Both the position numbers and the translations under genes were made by a program. Below are positions 14,472 through 18,074 of a stretch of 18,074 nt of DNA, piece after piece (the first letter of the stretch is position 1; every line of letters starts with the position of its first letter). This DNA is from Desulfobacterales bacterium (lineage in GTDB: Bacteria; Desulfobacterota; Desulfobacteria; Desulfobacterales; Desulfobacteraceae), in NCBI GenBank assembly GCA_022361315.1, contig JAKSBB010000418.1, positions 1 to 18,074 on the forward strand, given 5' to 3'. Below the pieces are notes generated by a model. It ran no database searches. It was not told the DNA's origin and saw only the letters and a list, made by a program, of their open reading frames with translations.

Positions 14472-16166
14472 CTAAACCAGAAGCATCTCAGTGAGGGCCC
14501 CGCCCGCCGGAACCATGGGGTAAACCGATTCTTCACGTTCCACCACAAATTCCATGATAACGGTGCCTTCGGTGTTGAGGCCTTCCTGAAGGGTGTCAAC
14601 AACTTTGGCCGGGTCTTCGCAGCGGAACCCTGTGGCACCGTAGGCATCGGCCAGCTTCACAAAATCCGGGGCGGCTTCCATGTTCGTGGCCGCGTAAAAC
14701 TTGTCATAGAAGAGTTCCTGCCACTGGCGGACCATGCCCAGATACCGGTTGTTCAGGATCACGATTTTAATGTCCAGATTTGAAGCCACCGCCGTCATCA
14801 ATTCCTGGGAGTTCATCTGGACGGAACCGTCACCGGCCACGCAGACCACAAGTTTACCCGGCTGGGCAGCTTTGGCACCGACGGCTGCGGGCAGGCCGAA
14901 GCCCATGACACCGAGTCCGCCCGAGGTGATAAAGTGGTTGGGCTGGTCAAAGTGGTAATATTGGGCGGTCCACATCTGGTTCTGTCCGACTTCTGTGGTG
15001 ACGATGGCCTTTCCTTCTGTGACTTCGTGAAGTTTTTCCACCACGTACTGGGGCTTGATGGTTTCATCCCCCTGTTCGTACTTCAGGGGGGTGGTCTGCT
15101 TCCACTGGTCGATCTGTTTCAGCCATTCATCCCGTTCCTGGCTTTGGAAGGCTTCCGGCGCTTCCTTTTCCATCAGTTTCAGGATCTCTTCCAGTGCCAT
15201 CTGACAGTCGCCGACGATGGGGCAGTGAACCTCAACGTTTTTATGGATGGAAGTGGGGTCGATGTCGATCTGAACGATTTTGGCATTGGGGGCAAAGGTT
15301 TCCAGTCTGCCCGTGACCCGGTCATCAAAACGAACACCTGCGGAAAAGAGCAGGTCACAGTTACCGATACTCATGTTGGCCCGGTAGGTGCCGTGCATCC
15401 CCAGCATACCCAGCCACAGCGGATCAGTACCCGGGAATGCCCCCAGCCCCATCAGCGTACCGGTCACAGGAGAGTTGGCAAGCTTGGCGATCTTGGTGAA
15501 TATTTCTGATGCCTGGGATGATATCACACCGCCGCCGCAGAAGAATACCGGCCGTTTGGCGGTTTTAATGAGTTCCACCGCCTTTGCCATCTGCTTTTTG
15601 TTGGGCTTGTAGTTGGGTTTATAGGATCTCATCTGGGGTGGTTCGGGCATTTCAAACTCGATTTCCGCCTGGATGATGTCCTTGGGTAAATCCACAAGCA
15701 CGGGGCCGGGCCGGCCGGACTGGGCAATGTGGAAGGCCTCCTGAATGGTGGATGCCAGTTTCTTGGGATCCTTGATCAGGTAGTTGTGTTTGGTACAGGG
15801 TCTGGTGATGCCGACAATATCGACTTCTTGGAAGGCATCGTTTCCAATCAGGCCGGTGGGGACCTGGCCTGTGAAAACCACCATGGGAATGGAGTCGGAA
15901 TGGGCTGATGCAATACCGGTGACCGTATTGGTGGCACCGGGGCCGGAGGTCACAAGTGCCACACCGGTGGTCTTGTGGGCCCTGGCATAGGCATCGGCCA
16001 TGTGGACGGCACCCTGCTCATGGCGGACGAGGATGTGACGCAGGTCATCATGCCGTTCGACTTCATCATGGATGTCAATGGTGGCACCGCCGGGATACCC
16101 GAAGATGGTATCCACTCCCTGGGATTTAATCATGTGAACGAGGATCTGAGCCCCTGTGAGTTTCAT
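14472..16166 (-). CDS. ilvB: Acetolactate synthase, large (catalytic) subunit
   Basis: Thiamine-diphosphate and FAD enzyme that joins two pyruvates to 2-acetolactate (valine, leucine) or pyruvate and 2-oxobutanoate to acetohydroxybutyrate (isoleucine). With the start at 16166 it has 564 residues. That start (MKLTGAQILVHMIKSQGVD) matches family N-termini and has AGGAGA six bases upstream; the open frame reaches 16229, but that would overlap the end of ilvD. Glu50 in ILVRHEQGAVHMADAYAR is the catalytic TDP-activating residue. The TDP-magnesium motif GDGSVQMNSQEL through ILNN lies at about residues 445-475. The end PMVPAGGALTEMLLV is typical. It follows ilvD after 16 bases and precedes its regulatory subunit. 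Confidence 0.95.
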   Translation of the reverse strand: MKLTGAQILVHMIKSQGVDTIFGYPGGATIDIHDEVERHDDLRHILVRHEQGAVHMADAYARAHKTTGVALVTSGPGATNTVTGIASAHSDSIPMVVFTGQVPTGLIGNDAFQEVDIVGITRPCTKHNYLIKDPKKLASTIQEAFHIAQSGRPGPVLVDLPKDIIQAEIEFEMPEPPQMRSYKPNYKPNKKQMAKAVELIKTAKRPVFFCGGGVISSQASEIFTKIAKLANSPVTGTLMGLGAFPGTDPLWLGMLGMHGTYRANMSIGNCDLLFSAGVRFDDRVTGRLETFAPNAKIVQIDIDPTSIHKNVEVHCPIVGDCQMALEEILKLMEKEAPEAFQSQERDEWLKQIDQWKQTTPLKYEQGDETIKPQYVVEKLHEVTEGKAIVTTEVGQNQMWTAQYYHFDQPNHFITSGGLGVMGFGLPAAVGAKAAQPGKLVVCVAGDGSVQMNSQELMTAVASNLDIKIVILNNRYLGMVRQWQELFYDKFYAATNMEAAPDFVKLADAYGATGFRCEDPAKVVDTLQEGLNTEGTVIMEFVVEREESVYPMVPAGGALTEMLLV

Positions 16167-16182
16167 TGTTTTCTCCTGTATA

Positions 16183-17850
16183 TTATTTGAATACTGCCCC
16201 GTTGCCGGCGGATGTAACCAGCCGGGCATACCGGGCCATGTAACCTGTTTTTATTTTGGGTTCGGGTTTTTCCCACCGGTCAAAGCGCTGCTTGATTTCG
16301 TCTTCGGAAACCATGAGTTCAATGGCTTTATTGGGAATATCAATACGGATGGGATCGTTTTCTTCAACGATGGCTAAAAGTCCTCCCTGTGCGGCTTCCG
16401 GGGAAATATGTCCGATACTGGCCCCCCTGGATCCGCCGGAGAAACGGCCGTCTGTGATCAGTGCGCATGTGTCGTCCAGCCCCATACCGGCGATGGCAGA
16501 GGTTGGTGTGAGCATTTCACGCATACCGGGTCCGCCTGCAGGTCCTTCGTACCGGACCACGATAACGTCCCCGGGGTTGATTTGCCGCTCCATGATGGCT
16601 TCTGTGGCAGCTTCTTCAGAGTCAAACACTCTGGCCGGGCCCTGGTGGGACATCATTTCGGGAAGAACGGCGGACTGCTTGACCACACAGCCTTCCGGTG
16701 CCAGGTTGCCGAACAGCACCGCGAGTCCTCCTTCTTTATGATAGGGGTTGTCCACCGGCCGGATGACTTCCGGATATTTTACGGTGACGGTGTCAAGGTT
16801 CTCACCCACGGTTTTTCCTGTGGCCGTCATCAGCCCGGTATCGATCATATCATTGTCGGCCAGTACTTTCAGTACGGCCTGGATGCCACCGGCCGTGTCC
16901 AGATCTTCAATATGGTCAACGCCACCGGGACTCAATGAACAGAGATGGGGTGTTTTTTTGCTGACCTTATTGATCAGTTCCAGCGGGATATCCACACCGG
17001 CTTCGGCGGCAATGGCTTTGAGATGTAGTACGGTGTTAGTGGAACAGCCAAGGGCCATGTCAACGGCCAGGGAGTTCATAAAGGCATCCCGGGTCATAAT
17101 TTTAGACGGGGTGATTCCCTTTTCAAGGAGTTCCATAATCTGGATACCGGTGGCTTTTGCCAAACGGATTCTGGCGGACATGGGGGCAGGTATGGTGCCG
17201 TTGCCGGGAAGTCCCATGCCGATGGCTTCGGTGAGACAATTCATTGAGTTTGCCGTAAACATGCCGGCGCAGGAACCGCAGGTGGGGCAGGCCGCATCTT
17301 CCACAGCCAGCAGATCCGCTTCGGACATTTTCCCTGTTTTTACGGCACCCACCGCTTCAAAGATAGAAATTAAATCAATTTTCTTTGTGCGGTCTTTGGG
17401 GTGACGGCCGGCCAGCATTGGGCCGCCGCTGACAAAAATTGCTGGAATGTCGAGACGGGCCGCTGCCATGAGCATCCCGGGAACAATCTTGTCACAATTG
17501 GGTACCATGACGATGGCGTCAAAGGGATGGGCCGTTGCCGTCACCTCAATGCTGTCCGCAATAAGCTCCCTTGAGGCCAGAGAATAGTGCATGCCTTTGT
17601 GGTTCATGGCCACCCCGTCGCAAACACCGATGGTGGAGAATTCCATGGGGGTTCCGCCAGCCATACTGATACCGGCTTTGACTGCATTGACAATGGTATC
17701 CAGGTGCATGTGTCCGGGGATGAGCTCGTTGGCAGAGTTGGCGATTCCGATGAGGGGCTGGCGGATCTCGCGGTCCGTATACCCCAGTGCTTTCATCAGG
17801 CCCCGGTGGGGGGCTCTGGCAACGCCTTTTGTCGCAATATGGCTTCTCAT
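16183..17850 (-). CDS. ilvD: Dihydroxy-acid dehydratase, probably [4Fe-4S] type
   Basis: Dehydrates 2,3-dihydroxyisovalerate and 2,3-dihydroxy-3-methylvalerate to the 2-oxo acids, a shared step of valine, leucine and isoleucine synthesis. It has 555 residues, full length. Cluster-region motifs seen are [12 protein letters not shown] (Cys119) and [17 protein letters not shown] (Cys188, 191, 194). Where [2Fe-2S] plant-type enzymes have Pro-Cys-Asn before a conserved His, this one has PGHMH (Gly46), like the oxygen-sensitive E. coli enzyme; a [4Fe-4S] cluster is therefore inferred. [20 protein letters not shown] near residue 460 is the C-terminal signature. The start MRSHIATKG is typical, and GGGAG lies upstream. 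It is the first structural gene behind the attenuator leader. Confidence 0.95.
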   Translation of the reverse strand: MRSHIATKGVARAPHRGLMKALGYTDREIRQPLIGIANSANELIPGHMHLDTIVNAVKAGISMAGGTPMEFSTIGVCDGVAMNHKGMHYSLASRELIADSIEVTATAHPFDAIVMVPNCDKIVPGMLMAAARLDIPAIFVSGGPMLAGRHPKDRTKKIDLISIFEAVGAVKTGKMSEADLLAVEDAACPTCGSCAGMFTANSMNCLTEAIGMGLPGNGTIPAPMSARIRLAKATGIQIMELLEKGITPSKIMTRDAFMNSLAVDMALGCSTNTVLHLKAIAAEAGVDIPLELINKVSKKTPHLCSLSPGGVDHIEDLDTAGGIQAVLKVLADNDMIDTGLMTATGKTVGENLDTVTVKYPEVIRPVDNPYHKEGGLAVLFGNLAPEGCVVKQSAVLPEMMSHQGPARVFDSEEAATEAIMERQINPGDVIVVRYEGPAGGPGMREMLTPTSAIAGMGLDDTCALITDGRFSGGSRGASIGHISPEAAQGGLLAIVEENDPIRIDIPNKAIELMVSEDEIKQRFDRWEKPEPKIKTGYMARYARLVTSAGNGAVFK

Positions 17851-17877
17851 TGTCTTTTACGGTCTCCCAAAAACCAG

Positions 17878-17918
17878 AAAAGCCGTTACCAACCCTCTCG
17901 GGGCTGGTAACGGCTTTT
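17878..17918 (-). terminator. Attenuator terminator hairpin upstream of ilvD
   Basis: On the minus strand AAAAGCCGTTACC then AGCCC pairs with GGGTT then GGTAACGGCTTTT, an 18-bp stem with one G-U pair and loop CGAGA. It is followed by a T-rich stretch (TTTTCTGGTTTTT). It lies between the leader peptide stop and ilvD, so it can stop transcription before the structural genes. Its left arm overlaps the segment that can pair with the antiterminator. Confidence 0.88.
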
Positions 17919-17954
17919 TTCGGTTTATCTTTAGGTTAAGCCACTAATCGCCCC
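17900..17954 (-). promoter_or_regulatory. Antiterminator helix of the ilv attenuator
   Basis: On the minus-strand RNA, segment 17954-17939 (GGGGCGATTAGTGGCT) can pair with 17915-17900 (AGCCGTTACCAGCCCC). There are five outer G-C pairs, a 3x3 internal loop, then eight pairs including two G-U. This uses the left arm of the terminator, so the two structures exclude each other. The leader stop codon (17946-17944) lies inside the first segment. A ribosome that finishes the peptide would cover it and permit termination, while one stalled earlier leaves it free. Confidence 0.7.
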
Positions 17955-18027
17955 TTCGCCCGGAGGTGACAATAATCACCTCCACGATAATAAGGACTAG
18001 TAGGCTGTTAAAAATGGTATTTTTCAT
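17944..18027 (-). CDS. Branched-chain amino acid leader peptide of the ilv operon
   Basis: A 27-codon ORF ahead of ilvD, too short for routine gene calling. The peptide starts MKNTIFNS, then LLVLIIVEVIIV (residues 9-20), in which 11 of 12 codons are Leu, Val or Ile, and ends TSGRRGD before TAG. GAAAGAG lies nine bases upstream of the ATG, and a TATAAT -10 box lies 29 bases upstream of the ATG. Composition, position and the following terminator/antiterminator pair match the logic of the enteric ilvL and ivbL attenuators. Scarcity of any of the three charged tRNAs would stall the ribosome in this run and allow transcription into ilvD-ilvB-ilvN-cimA-leuA. The peptide itself probably has no other function. 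Confidence 0.87.
   Translation of the reverse strand: MKNTIFNSLLVLIIVEVIIVTSGRRGD
17962..17983 (-). promoter_or_regulatory. Hairpin inside the leader peptide coding region
   Basis: GGAGGTGA and TCACCTCC form a perfect 8-bp stem with loop TTATTG on the minus strand, spanning codons 15-22 of the leader ORF. It could act as the pause hairpin that synchronises RNA polymerase with the leading ribosome in attenuation. The left arm is also a strong Shine-Dalgarno-like sequence. The structure is seen; the pausing role is inferred. Confidence 0.6.
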
Positions 18028-18055
18028 AATTGTTTACTCTTTCTAAAGAAGATTT

Positions 18056-18061
18056 ATTATA
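18056..18061 (-). promoter_or_regulatory. -10 element of the ilv operon promoter
   Basis: A perfect TATAAT lies on the minus strand in an AT-rich context, 28 bases upstream of the leader ATG. This places the start point near 18049 and gives a 5' leader of roughly 20-25 bases. The matching -35 would fall just beyond the window end and cannot be checked. Confidence 0.6.
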
Positions 18062-18074
18062 TATTAATCTTGAA

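Noticed and set aside
16167..16229. N-terminal extension of IlvB
   Set aside because: It would overlap the end of ilvD and has no family similarity. The ATG at 16166 has AGGAGA at ideal spacing.

Overview
The window looks like chromosomal DNA from a strict anaerobe of the Desulfobacterota, most likely a sulfate reducer of the Desulfobacteraceae. This is inferred from gene content: a TAXI-type TRAP transporter with a fused permease, a cytoplasmic molybdopterin enzyme without obvious partners, a large acyl-CoA dehydrogenase, a citramalate-based isoleucine route, and an E. coli-like (presumed [4Fe-4S]) dihydroxy-acid dehydratase. Coding density is high. No transposase, integrase, tRNA, rRNA or CRISPR array was seen, and no gene-free stretch exceeds 300 bases.

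Positions 1-3930 (+): a TRAP uptake operon. It holds the 3' part of a TAXI solute-binding protein, a fused permease with a C-terminal DUF3394 domain, and a small UspA-family protein, and ends in a strong intrinsic terminator. A GC-rich hairpin lies between the binding protein and the permease. Positions 3947-5947 (+): a molybdopterin oxidoreductase whose ribosome-binding site starts only about five bases after that terminator. Positions 5959-6408 (-): a small exported DUF2147 protein.

Positions 6487-9088 (+): a TetR-family regulator behind a near-consensus promoter with palindromic half-sites over its start point, then a 603-residue acyl-CoA dehydrogenase. This is probably a fatty-acid or acyl-CoA oxidation unit. 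Positions 9089-9260 hold an unusual non-coding element (five degenerate 11-bp repeats enclosed by an 8-bp inverted repeat), then a bidirectional terminator. Positions 9292-10476 (-): a VOC-fold protein and a FabG-like reductase.

Positions 10620-18061 (-): a complete-looking branched-chain amino acid operon, transcribed ilvD, ilvB, ilvN, cimA, leuA, ending in an intrinsic terminator. Upstream of ilvD is a previously unannotated 27-codon leader ORF with 11 Leu/Val/Ile codons in a 12-codon run. It is followed by mutually exclusive antiterminator and terminator helices, as expected for ribosome-stalling attenuation. CimA supplies 2-oxobutanoate from pyruvate and acetyl-CoA for isoleucine. IlvBN and IlvD serve the shared isoleucine/valine pathway. 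LeuA diverts 2-oxoisovalerate to leucine. ilvC, ilvE, leuB and leuCD are not in the window.

The attenuator is the best-supported new regulatory element here. The 11-bp repeat element is the least explained sequence.
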